Below, piece by piece: positions 28,293 to 35,973 of a stretch of DNA of 64,000 nt. The notes beneath the pieces are model-generated. The model did no database searches. It had not been told where the DNA came from and was given only the letters and a program-made list of their open reading frames with translations. The stretch is from contig CAKMWI010000005.1 in NCBI GenBank assembly GCA_928722015.1, positions 1-64,000 of the forward strand, given 5' to 3'. A program made the position numbers and the translations under genes. Origin of the DNA: Candidatus Gastranaerophilales bacterium. Its GTDB lineage: Bacteria > Cyanobacteriota > Vampirovibrionia > Gastranaerophilales > Gastranaerophilaceae. Within the stretch, counting starts at the first letter, position 1. Each line of letters starts with the position of its first letter.

Positions 28293-29150
28293 TTAAAATG
28301 TTCCTGCAGGTTTTTTCTGAGGTTGAGCCCCAGGAATAGACTGCCAATTAGCTGCCATAATTTTCTTAAATGATTTTAAAGCGGTATCTTCTAATTCACC
28401 AAGCTCTTCAGCTTCCATAATCAATTCTCTAAGAGGCATCAAAGCTCTAGGATCTCTTAAAACACCTAATGCAGCTGCGGCACCAGCTCTAACGAGTTCA
28501 TTTTCAGAACGGTTTTTCATAACATCAATTAATGCTGGAACAGCTTTTGTATCATTTAATTTACCCAACGATGTTACAGCATAAATTCTTACGTTAACCC
28601 ATTCGTCATATAACATATTGATAATTTTATCAACAGCTTTTTTATTACCAATTTCACCCAAAGCTCTTGTTGCATCACATCTTACATTAACTTTTTCATG
28701 ATCTAAAGATTCAATTAAAGCATCTGTTGCAACATCACCAATTTCAATTAAAGCATCAGTTGCAGTAATACAAACTTGAGGGTTTTCATCATTTAAAGCT
28801 TCAACAAGCGGTTCAACAACAATAGCACCGCCTAAACGACCTAATGCTCTAGCTGCACGAACACGTACATCAACATTACGATCTTCACGTAAGGATTCAA
28901 TCAAGTGAGTTGTTGCAGCAGAGTCGCCTAATTCACCTAAAGCTCTGGCGGCATACAATCTTACAGAACCGTTTTTATCATGTTTTAAAACATCAATCAA
29001 AGGTTCAACTGCTTTTGAATCACCCATTTCACCAAGGATACGGGCTGCATTGTATCTGACTTTTTCAGAATTACTTGTTCTTAAATCAGTTAACAATTCA
29101 TCAAATGATTTTTTCACTTGTTTTTTCTTACTGTTCACACTAATTGTCAT
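28293..29150 (-). CDS. HEAT-like repeat protein (PBS-lyase type repeats)
   Basis: The 285-residue protein is built of about eight repeats of some 31 residues with the pattern VRxxAARALGxLGDxxAVxPLIxxL, running from about residue 25 to 260. These are the short HEAT repeats found in phycobilin lyases and many scaffold proteins. The catalytic use in lyases cannot be assumed here, since nothing in the window points to bilins; a scaffold role is more likely. A GGAGG ribosome site and a following terminator suggest a monocistronic gene. Confidence 0.82.
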   Translation of the reverse strand: MTISVNSKKKQVKKSFDELLTDLRTSNSEKVRYNAARILGEMGDSKAVEPLIDVLKHDKNGSVRLYAARALGELGDSAATTHLIESLREDRNVDVRVRAARALGRLGGAIVVEPLVEALNDENPQVCITATDALIEIGDVATDALIESLDHEKVNVRCDATRALGEIGNKKAVDKIINMLYDEWVNVRIYAVTSLGKLNDTKAVPALIDVMKNRSENELVRAGAAAALGVLRDPRALMPLRELIMEAEELGELEDTALKSFKKIMAANWQSIPGAQPQKKPAGTF

Positions 29151-29489
29151 TATTTTCCTCCGACACTACAATAAATATTCACACCTTACTGTTTATATAA
29201 AAAAAACATTGCGAACATTATTGCCTTTTTTGTTATATCTTTGTTAAACTTTGTTTACAATCCATAAAACTGTTAGTTATATATTTCCTACTACTTATAT
29301 GCATTGCGTCAGATAATTGATTAAGGGTAATACTGACACTTATTTATTCTGTACTACTATAATAACACATTTTTCTACTTTATTCCTCAGTTATATAAAT
29401 TATTTTAAGAATTTTTATAATTGTTTTTATAAAAATTTATCTGTTTGAGAAATATTAAGAAATTGTTTGTAATATAACTTAATATATTA
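29151..29489. other. Intergenic region between HEAT-repeat gene and histidine kinase
   Basis: The 339 bases are AT-rich and hold the upstream region of the HEAT-repeat gene and the 3' side of the kinase gene. I see no open frame, no strong terminator and no clear promoter with both boxes. Confidence 0.5.
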
Positions 29490-31148
29490 CTACTCACCTT
29501 TGAGAGTAATAATAAATTCCGTACCTATGCCAACTTCGCTATATACTTGAATTTTACCGTTATGTTTATCTATTATTTTTCTACTTATTGCAAGTCCTAA
29601 TCCTGTACCAACACCTACACCTTTTGTTGTAAATCCCGCTGTAAAAATTTTATTTATGTTTTCTTTTGGAATCCCTTGTCCATTATCTTTAATTTTTACA
29701 ATTAGATTTCCTGATTTGAAATCAGTTGTAATAATAATTTTACCTTTATCCTTAACAGCCTGGCAGGCATTTACCAATATATTTGTAAAAACCTGATTTA
29801 ACATATTTGGATAGCATTTTATAGGAGGTATTTCACCATAATGTTTTTCTATTTCAATTTTATTTTTTGTTTCATGACTAATTAAATCAAGAGTCAAGTC
29901 AATTTCTTTATTTATATTTGCTTCCTGAAGTTCCGCTTCATCAAGACGCACGAATTTTTTCAAAGAAACAACAATATTACTAATCCTCTGAATAGCCTCT
30001 CTATCAAGAGAATTTATTTGTGTAAACATTTCTCTTAAATCTTCTTTCTCTATTTTAGAAATAAGCTTAGAAGTTATAGAATTATTAGATTTAATTGACG
30101 CAACAGGAGTATTAATTTCATGAGCTACACCTGCGACCAACTGACCAAGCGAGGCCATCTTTTCAGAATTAATCAACTGAAGCTGCGTTTCTTTTAATTC
30201 TTCAAGAGCAGCCTTTAAATCCCGAACATTTTTTGCATTCTTTTGATAAAGCTCAGCCCTTATTATAGCGTTACCCAATTGAGATGACACTGCATCAAGA
30301 ATCTCTATTTCTTCATTCAATTCTCTTTTTTGATAACTCAAAAGAACAATTACTCCAATCATTTTTTGCAAATGAAATACCGGAACAATTATACGTAATA
30401 CAGATTGCTTAAAAGCCTCCGCACCAATATATTCTACAAGAGAATAACTAATTGAAATATTTCCTGCATTTAAACGTTTCATGGCAAGAGCATCAAAAGA
30501 AATTTTTATATTTTTAGGAATATTACTTTCTCCATACATTTCTTCTATATAAAAACCACCGTCGGAATTTGATGCATAGTAAGCTCTGAAACATCCAAAC
30601 ATTATAGCAAGTTCTTTTAGTGCAGAGTTTAAAATTATAGAAATATCCATTGACGCTCTTATAATATTTGATACCTTATTAATTAAAGCAATTTTAAATG
30701 CCTGTGATTGAGCCTTTTGACGAATTTTTTGCAACTCATCATTTTCTTCTTCAAGTTTCAATAGTTTATCTTTATATAATTCTCTTTCTTTCTGGTTATC
30801 TTCCAATAAAACTTCAGAACTAACATCTCCAAAAAATATAATAGTATACATACCGCGTTTTACAGCAGTCAAATCATAATAATAAGTTTTCCCATCAGAA
30901 GAAATATAAGAAACTCTTGCAAAAAAATTTTGTTTTGAGACAATTGCTTGAAAAATCGGTGAAAATAAATCAACATTCTCACTATCCACAGGGCAGAAAT
31001 CAAAATTCATTTTATGAGCAAATTTTCTGATATCACCAAATTGCTTAAAAACACGACAAAAGGTGTTGTTTTTAAAAACAACATCCTCATAATCCCTTAT
31101 AACAATAACAGGATCCCTGTATTGATTAAAAAAGTCAAACTTTTTCAT
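29490..31148 (-). CDS. Orphan sensor histidine kinase with PAS-like and GAF-like domains
   Basis: The 552-residue soluble protein has an N-terminal PAS-like region (about 8-110), a coiled coil (about 120-155), a GAF-like domain (about 160-310), the H box GQLVAGVAHEINTPVAS with phospho-acceptor His, and HATPase motifs NILVNACQAV, DNGQGIP and GVGTGLGLAIS. There is no transmembrane segment, so it should sense a cytoplasmic signal. No response regulator is adjacent. ATG 31148 is preferred over an upstream TTG because TATAAT ends exactly six bases before it with TTGCTT 17 bases further up, a leaderless arrangement. Confidence 0.88.
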   Translation of the reverse strand: MKKFDFFNQYRDPVIVIRDYEDVVFKNNTFCRVFKQFGDIRKFAHKMNFDFCPVDSENVDLFSPIFQAIVSKQNFFARVSYISSDGKTYYYDLTAVKRGMYTIIFFGDVSSEVLLEDNQKERELYKDKLLKLEEENDELQKIRQKAQSQAFKIALINKVSNIIRASMDISIILNSALKELAIMFGCFRAYYASNSDGGFYIEEMYGESNIPKNIKISFDALAMKRLNAGNISISYSLVEYIGAEAFKQSVLRIIVPVFHLQKMIGVIVLLSYQKRELNEEIEILDAVSSQLGNAIIRAELYQKNAKNVRDLKAALEELKETQLQLINSEKMASLGQLVAGVAHEINTPVASIKSNNSITSKLISKIEKEDLREMFTQINSLDREAIQRISNIVVSLKKFVRLDEAELQEANINKEIDLTLDLISHETKNKIEIEKHYGEIPPIKCYPNMLNQVFTNILVNACQAVKDKGKIIITTDFKSGNLIVKIKDNGQGIPKENINKIFTAGFTTKGVGVGTGLGLAISRKIIDKHNGKIQVYSEVGIGTEFIITLKGE

Positions 31149-31154
31149 AACAAA

Positions 31155-31183
31155 ATTATAAGACAATAAGGGCTTTTAAGCAA
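31155..31183 (-). promoter_or_regulatory. Predicted leaderless promoter of the histidine kinase
   Basis: TTGCTT (31178-31183), a 17-base spacer and TATAAT (31155-31160) are followed by six bases and the ATG. This is the clearest member of the leaderless set. Confidence 0.65.
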
Positions 31184-31205
31184 TTTGTAAATAGAACAAA
31201 ATGAA

Positions 31206-31451
31206 CTAAGAATTTTCATCCAAGTCTTTAAATAAATCTTCAAGTTGTAAATTCAACGCTCTTGCAATATCAAAAACAGTAGCAAGACTCGGAGCCTTTT
31301 CAGCTCTTTCGATACATCCTATATAATTTCTTGCACTGGAAATTCGGAATGCAAGTTCCTCTTGTGAAATTTTACGTTTCTTTCTATATTTTCTAATATT
31401 TTCACCAAGTTGTTTATATATTTTAGAGTATTTAGTTCTATCTTTAGTCAT
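31206..31451 (-). CDS. XRE-family transcriptional regulator
   Basis: The 81-residue protein is essentially one helix-turn-helix domain (about 12-68): LGENIRKYRKKRKISQEELA, then the recognition region SSARNYIGCIERAEKAPS, and LATVFDIARALNLQLEDLF. It lies 57 bases upstream of the histidine kinase on the same strand, but that gene has its own promoter. Its translation start and ribosome site lie inside a perfect inverted repeat that also occurs as a half copy upstream, so autoregulation is likely. Confidence 0.85.
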   Translation of the reverse strand: MTKDRTKYSKIYKQLGENIRKYRKKRKISQEELAFRISSARNYIGCIERAEKAPSLATVFDIARALNLQLEDLFKDLDENS

Positions 31452-31500
31452 ACCACCTATTGTGGTATATTTGTTAAAATCTATCTACCACCTATTAGGG
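31450..31500. promoter_or_regulatory. Probable operator repeats at the XRE gene start
   Basis: ATACCAC-CTATT-GTGGTAT (31450-31468) is a perfect 7+5+7 inverted repeat that overlaps the start codon and its AGGTGG ribosome site. The 11-base string TACCACCTATT recurs at 31486-31496. Two sites about 35 bases apart on the upstream side of an XRE gene suggest autoregulator binding. Confidence 0.5.
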
Positions 31501-31591
31501 ATAAAAATCAATTTATAACTACTCAATTAAATTTTTCTACCATTAATTGTAAAACTTGTGCTAAAATAAAAACCAAAGAGGGGAAATAAAA

Positions 31592-32773
31592 ATGGAAAAT
31601 GTTAGAGCAATTATAATGGTTATTGATTCTATGGGAATCGGCGCAATGCCTGATTGTGAAGATTTTGGGGATACTCCTGAATGCAATACACTAAAACACG
31701 TTTGTGAATTTAACAACGGCCTGAATGTCCCAAATCTTGAAAAACTAGGATTAGGCAATATTCAGGATTTTATGGGGATTAAAAAAGTAGATAACCCTAT
31801 AGGAACCTATGCAACTTTGATTGAAAAATCAAAAGGTAAAGACACCACCACCGGGCATTGGGAAATTGCAGGCATAACACTTGACAGACCATTTGCTACA
31901 TTTCCAAACGGGTTTCCAAAAGAACTGATTGATAAATTTATACAACAAACTAACTGTGGTGGAGTTTTAGCCAATCGCCCTGCAAGCGGTACTGCTATAA
32001 TTGAAGAGTTAAACGAAGAACATCACACAACAAAATTTCCTATAATTTATACTTCAGCTGACAGTGTTTTCCAAATTGCAGTTGATACAGACATGATTGC
32101 TCTGGAAACATTATATGACTGGTGCAAAATTGCGAGAAAAATTTTAACTGAAGATAACTACTATGTTTCAAGAGTAATTGCTCGCCCTTATAAAGTTATT
32201 GACGGAAAACCTAAAAGAATATCTAAAGACAGAAGAGATTACTCAATAGAACCTATAGCTCCGACTATTTTAAATGAAGTTAAAGATAAAGGCGGAAAGG
32301 TTATTGCCATCGGAAAAATCGAAGACATCTTTTCAAAATCAGGAATCACACATGCAATCCACACCGGCTCAAATAAAGAAGGCTTGGAGTTAACACTAAA
32401 AGCTGTAAAAAATGAACTCCCTCTTGAAGATATAGCTTATGAAAAAAATAAAAAATATAACAATACCGAAATTATTTTTACCAATTTGGTAGATACAGAT
32501 ATGCTATATGGCCATCGAAATGACCCGAAGGGATATGGAAAAGCAATTGAAGAAATTGATACATATATAGGCCCTATTATTGAAGCTATGCAAAAAAATG
32601 ATTTATTAATAATTACAGCAGATCATGGCTGTGATCCAACAGTTGAAGGAACTGATCACACAAGAGAAAAAGTTCCTGTTTTAATGTATTCAAAATCACT
32701 ACCTTCTAATGGAAATTTAGGAGAGATGGAAGGTTTTGATACAATCACAGGATTCATAAAAGATTGGATTTAA
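31592..32773 (+). CDS. deoB: Phosphopentomutase
   Basis: The enzyme interconverts ribose-1-phosphate and ribose-5-phosphate (and deoxy forms) in nucleoside salvage. It has the alkaline-phosphatase-superfamily metal site: VIDSMGIGAMPD at the N-terminus, GKDTTTGHWE (about 82-91) with the phosphorylated Thr, NLVDTDMLYGHR (about 296-307) and ADHGCDPT. The 393 residues match DeoB length. A GAGGGG ribosome site precedes the ATG. It is transcribed away from the XRE gene, and no other deo gene is adjacent. Confidence 0.94.
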   Translation: MENVRAIIMVIDSMGIGAMPDCEDFGDTPECNTLKHVCEFNNGLNVPNLEKLGLGNIQDFMGIKKVDNPIGTYATLIEKSKGKDTTTGHWEIAGITLDRPFATFPNGFPKELIDKFIQQTNCGGVLANRPASGTAIIEELNEEHHTTKFPIIYTSADSVFQIAVDTDMIALETLYDWCKIARKILTEDNYYVSRVIARPYKVIDGKPKRISKDRRDYSIEPIAPTILNEVKDKGGKVIAIGKIEDIFSKSGITHAIHTGSNKEGLELTLKAVKNELPLEDIAYEKNKKYNNTEIIFTNLVDTDMLYGHRNDPKGYGKAIEEIDTYIGPIIEAMQKNDLLIITADHGCDPTVEGTDHTREKVPVLMYSKSLPSNGNLGEMEGFDTITGFIKDWI

Positions 32774-32866
32774 AAAAAATTTTTTAACTCTGGAATTTTT
32801 AATTTTTTGTTATATAATTTTATTGTGGAATAAATCCACAGGTTGTAAAATATAAGGAGAAACAAA

Positions 32867-33043
32867 ATGACAGTAAAAGTTAACGATAGTTGTATCGCTT
32901 GCGGTGCTTGTGAATCAATCTGCGACGCAGTATTTTCAATTGAAGACAAAGCAGTTGTTAATGAAACTGCTGTAGCTGATAACATTGATAGCGTTAAAGA
33001 AGCTGCTGATGCTTGTCCTGTTAGCGCTATTGAAATTGAATAG
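32867..33043 (+). CDS. Small [4Fe-4S] ferredoxin, 58 residues
   Basis: The protein has CIACGACESIC (Cys 9, 12, 15, 19) and a later CP (Cys 50), the ligand set of a single-cluster ferredoxin of the Thermotoga/Desulfovibrio type; Cys 19 is an extra. It is acidic, as expected of a soluble electron carrier, and could serve the hydrogenases of this organism. An AAGGAGA ribosome site precedes the ATG. TATAAT at 32813-32818 and a hairpin TGTGGA / TCCACA at 32824-32840 lie in the leader, and a strong terminator follows, so it is monocistronic. Confidence 0.88.
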   Translation: MTVKVNDSCIACGACESICDAVFSIEDKAVVNETAVADNIDSVKEAADACPVSAIEIE

Positions 33044-33071
33044 TTGACAAAATAATTATTCTAATAAGCAT

Positions 33072-33106
33072 AAGAAAACCGGTTAAATTAACCGGTTTTC
33101 TTATTA
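33072..33106 (+). terminator. Terminator of the ferredoxin gene
   Basis: A perfect inverted repeat with arms AAGAAAACCGGTTAA and TTAACCGGTTTTCTT is followed by ATTAT, 29 bases after the stop. Confidence 0.8.
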
Positions 33107-33146
33107 TAAAATGTTATTCTTCAATAATACAAAAATTGTCCAACAT

Positions 33147-33542
33147 CTAGAAAGAACAAGTCATAACAACTTCTTTATTATTAAATTTTGCTTCTTGTAC
33201 TGCCGCATCCGGAGATAAAGGCTCAATACTATCACCTTCCAAAACTCCTTCTATTTTGCAATTTAATCTTGTAGAAGAAGAGTTATTATTTGATATTTCA
33301 TCCAGCCTGCGAGATAATTCATCAACTCGCTCGGTCAAAATGGTTAAATCACTATTCTCTTGATTAAGAGTATTTTCATCAACATTCATCTCATTAGCAG
33401 CCTGTTCATTCTTTATTTTTTCACTAGACTGGGTTTTATTATCAGTAACTTCTTTAGTATTTGTATAAATTGCAGCAATAACAAACACAAACATACACAA
33501 AAATACAATAGTTAATACTTTAAATTTATTAAATCCATCCAT
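33147..33542 (-). CDS. Membrane-anchored coiled-coil protein
   Basis: The 131-residue protein has a cytoplasmic basic start (MDGFNKFK), one membrane helix at about 9-28, an Asn/Glu-rich linker and a short coiled coil (LTILTERVDELSRRLDEI, about 66-83). The C-terminal part has two Cys residues. ATG 33542 is chosen for the GGAGG ribosome site; a TTG ten codons upstream overlaps that site. No family is recognised. It is downstream of the graspetide-like precursor on the same strand, but a terminator separates them. Confidence 0.65.
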   Translation of the reverse strand: MDGFNKFKVLTIVFLCMFVFVIAAIYTNTKEVTDNKTQSSEKIKNEQAANEMNVDENTLNQENSDLTILTERVDELSRRLDEISNNNSSSTRLNCKIEGVLEGDSIEPLSPDAAVQEAKFNNKEVVMTCSF

Positions 33543-33616
33543 TAATTTTTTCCTCCGGAAATTAAACTCCAAAACATTCTAACACAAAACACCAGATTAT
33601 GGCTAGTATTAAATAC

Positions 33617-33656
33617 AAAAAAGTAAGCAGTTTTTATAAAAATTCTGCTTACTTTT
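33617..33656 (-). terminator. Terminator of the LysM/core-repeat gene
   Basis: The stem AAAAGTAAGCAG / CTGCTTACTTTT is followed on the minus strand by six T residues, 24 bases beyond the stop codon. Confidence 0.8.
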
Positions 33657-33679
33657 CACAAACAAATTATTTAATATTA

Positions 33680-34831
33680 TTAAAACAATTCATTATTTCG
33701 ATTATTAATAAATTCCAATATCTTTTTTAAATCTTCCGATGATAAATCAGGTAATGATGTACTTGAATTTTGGACATTTGAAGGGAACCTTCGTTTTAAC
33801 TCTTCTGCAATTCTTTTAACTTCTTCATCAGATATCCGTCCTATAACAGATTCACCTTCCTCACCAAGAGCCATTGTAGTCATGCCGCCTTCTTCGCCCA
33901 TAGCTTTTGTAGTTATACCATCACCATTTTCATTCAAAGCATAAGTTACAGAACTGCCACCTTCCTCGCCAAGAGCCATTGTAGTCATACCACCTTCTTC
34001 GCCCATAGCTTTTGTAGTTATACCATCACCATTTTCATTCAAAGCATAACTTACAGAACTGCCACCTTCCTCGCCAAGAGCCATTGTAGTCATACCACCT
34101 TCTTCGCCCATAGCTTTTGTAGTTATACCATCACCATTTTCATTCAAAGCGTAAGTTACAGAACTGCCACCTTCTTCACCTAAAGCTTTTGATGTTATAC
34201 CATCACCGACCCTTTTCTTCAAAAATTCTATAATTTTTCTCAAATCATCCGCAGTTAGTTCCGGGAGTTTTGACTTTTCATCATTTTCCTTAATATTCTT
34301 TTTGAACTCTTCAAAAATTTTTTCAAATTCCTCATCTGAAATTATAGGTTTAGCATTAGAGTCTCCCTTCCCTCCACGTGTATGTTCGACAGAGCCTCCA
34401 CCTTCTTCGCCAAGAGCCATTGTAGTCATGCCTGTTTCTCGAGTTGCGTATGTTACAGAATTCCCGCCTTCCTCATTAACAGCTTCTGTCGTCGGATTAC
34501 TACCATTTTCACCCATTGCGTATGTTACAGAAGTCAATGGTTTTTCGTTATTGTTCTTTCCTGTTGCGCCATCATTAAAATCAACAAACGTAGAAGAAGG
34601 GTTTGTTTCCACAAAAAGACCTTGAATCTTTAATTCTGAACCTATTTTGTTAAAAAATTTATCCGCACAGTCTTGCGCATTTTCACATCCATTTGCCTGA
34701 GCAATTTTATTCATTGCTGCAACTATTTGTGCATTAGTGGGTTTAGCACTTCCAGCAGCCTGAAGCTGTTGCTTAGCTAACCCCCAGAGAGTATCACCTT
34801 TTTTAATTTCATAATTTCCATCTATTGACAT
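33680..34831 (-). CDS. LysM protein with 14 TTxxxxEE-like repeats, probable graspetide precursor
   Basis: The 383-residue protein opens with a LysM domain (YEIKKGDTLWGLAKQQL, 7-23) and no signal peptide. From residue 102 to 325 it has 14 octapeptides of the form [TV][TS]xxxxE[ENT]: TTMALGEE four times, TTKAMGEE three times, VTYALNEN twice, and single TTEAVNEE, TSKALGEE, VSYALNEN, VTYAMGEN and VTYATRET, mostly followed by Gly. Two related helical modules (about 164-207 and 333-378), each with ISDEE ... LP[ED]L ... DL[RK]KI[IL]EF, follow the two core blocks. TTxxxxEE is the plesiocin-type graspetide core motif. The divergent ATP-grasp gene fits a maturase. ATG 34831 is chosen over GTG 34858 by its AGG ribosome site. 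Confidence 0.7.
   Translation of the reverse strand: MSIDGNYEIKKGDTLWGLAKQQLQAAGSAKPTNAQIVAAMNKIAQANGCENAQDCADKFFNKIGSELKIQGLFVETNPSSTFVDFNDGATGKNNNEKPLTSVTYAMGENGSNPTTEAVNEEGGNSVTYATRETGMTTMALGEEGGGSVEHTRGGKGDSNAKPIISDEEFEKIFEEFKKNIKENDEKSKLPELTADDLRKIIEFLKKRVGDGITSKALGEEGGSSVTYALNENGDGITTKAMGEEGGMTTMALGEEGGSSVSYALNENGDGITTKAMGEEGGMTTMALGEEGGSSVTYALNENGDGITTKAMGEEGGMTTMALGEEGESVIGRISDEEVKRIAEELKRRFPSNVQNSSTSLPDLSSEDLKKILEFINNRNNELF
33870..34184. repeat. Three near-identical 105-base tandem repeats
   Basis: The unit begins at 33870, 33975 and 34080 and differs at only a few bases. Each encodes 35 residues with three core octapeptides. Such near-identity suggests recent expansion or gene conversion, and the copy number may vary between strains or be miscounted in assembly. 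Confidence 0.85.
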
Positions 34832-34928
34832 AAGTATACCTTTCTTCTTCTTACACACAAACTCTCTAATCGGTATAATATATAAATAGCTTTAAAAGTA
34901 TCAGAAGAAATTTATCAATTTGTTACAA

Positions 34929-34958
34929 TTGGCAAAATTTATAACAATATCATATATT
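34929..34958 (+). promoter_or_regulatory. Promoter of the ATP-grasp gene
   Basis: TTGGCA (34929-34934) and TATATT (34953-34958) are 18 bases apart, 19 bases before the ATG, with GGAG at 34969-34972. The 146-base gap to the divergent precursor gene also holds TATAAT at about 34876, so control may be shared. Confidence 0.5.
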
Positions 34959-34977
34959 AAATGTATACGGAGAAAAA

Positions 34978-35856
34978 ATGATTATAATAATAGGAAGTGT
35001 CCAAGATTATCACTCTAGATATGTTTTTGAAATTTTAAAAAATAAAAATATTCCTGTCCACTACTTTGACAGCAGATACTACCCACTAATAAATTGGTCG
35101 GAAAAAGAAGAAAATAATTATATAATATTAGATAATGAAAAAATCAATATAAAAGACATTTCCGGATTATATTGGAGATGCTATTATAGCGTACCATTAG
35201 AAAATTCAGAGATAATTTGGAGAGAAAAAACTTCTGCTTTAGAAACATTTTTATACTCATTAGAAAAAATCAGCTTTAATTCTTTACAAGCTGTTGAACT
35301 CCATAGAAAAAAAGGCATCCAAAGTAAAATTATGCATAATAATGGAATAAGAATTCCAAAAACATTAATTACTAATGACAAATTTGCACTGGAGGAATTC
35401 TATTATTCAAATAACAAAAATATTATCTATAAACCTGTACGCGGGGGTGCCTATACTCAAAAATTTAAGGAAGAAGATTTTTTAAGAGCAGATACATTGG
35501 TAACCTGCCCATGCCAATTCCAAGAATTTATAGACGGAACAGATATCAGAGTTTATGCATTTGAAAGCGGTGAAATTTATGCCGGAGAAATTAAAGCAAA
35601 AAACATTGATTTCAGACAAGATGAAACAGCCGTTATAAATAAAATTGAATTACCTAAAAATATACAAAAAAATTGCCTTACAGTCTTAAAAATTCTTGGT
35701 CTCAAATATTCAGGCATAGATATAAGATTGAGTAAAACCGGAGAATATGTTTTCATAGAGGCTAACCCTGCACCAATGTTTACACATTTTGAAAACATAA
35801 CAGGCTATCCTATTTGTGAAACATTATTAAAAAACCTTCTAAAAAATAATTATTAA
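34978..35856 (+). CDS. RimK/MvdD-like ATP-grasp ligase, probable graspetide maturase
   Basis: The 292-residue enzyme has the ATP-grasp landmarks YKPVRGGAYT (151-160), CPCQFQEFIDGTDIRVY (177-193), YSGIDIR (244-250) and the metal-binding FIEANPAP (259-266). The N-terminal part follows the MvdC/MvdD layout: a first strand IIIIGS, the FDSRYYP turn (30-36) and SGLYWRCYY (62-70), corresponding to the SSVWYRR-type segment of microviridin ligases. Such enzymes form ester or amide bonds between Ser/Thr/Lys and Asp/Glu side chains. It is divergent from a protein with TTxxxxEE-like cores. A RimK-type glutamate ligase or other amide-forming ATP-grasp enzyme is the alternative. Confidence 0.78.
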   Translation: MIIIIGSVQDYHSRYVFEILKNKNIPVHYFDSRYYPLINWSEKEENNYIILDNEKINIKDISGLYWRCYYSVPLENSEIIWREKTSALETFLYSLEKISFNSLQAVELHRKKGIQSKIMHNNGIRIPKTLITNDKFALEEFYYSNNKNIIYKPVRGGAYTQKFKEEDFLRADTLVTCPCQFQEFIDGTDIRVYAFESGEIYAGEIKAKNIDFRQDETAVINKIELPKNIQKNCLTVLKILGLKYSGIDIRLSKTGEYVFIEANPAPMFTHFENITGYPICETLLKNLLKNNY

Positions 35857-35973
35857 AATAGTAGTTATGTATGATTTTAAAAGTACATAAGGTATTTATT
35901 CTTGCAAATTACCAGTGTTTGTAATACATTGGTGTTGTATAAATACACAACTTCAAAAGGAGGAAGTTAGTTT

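Noticed and set aside
33870..34184. Repeats of the LysM protein as mere low-complexity sequence
   Set aside because: The Thr-Thr/Glu-Glu spacing is kept in divergent copies as well (for example TTEAVNEE and TSKALGEE), and a matching ATP-grasp enzyme is adjacent.
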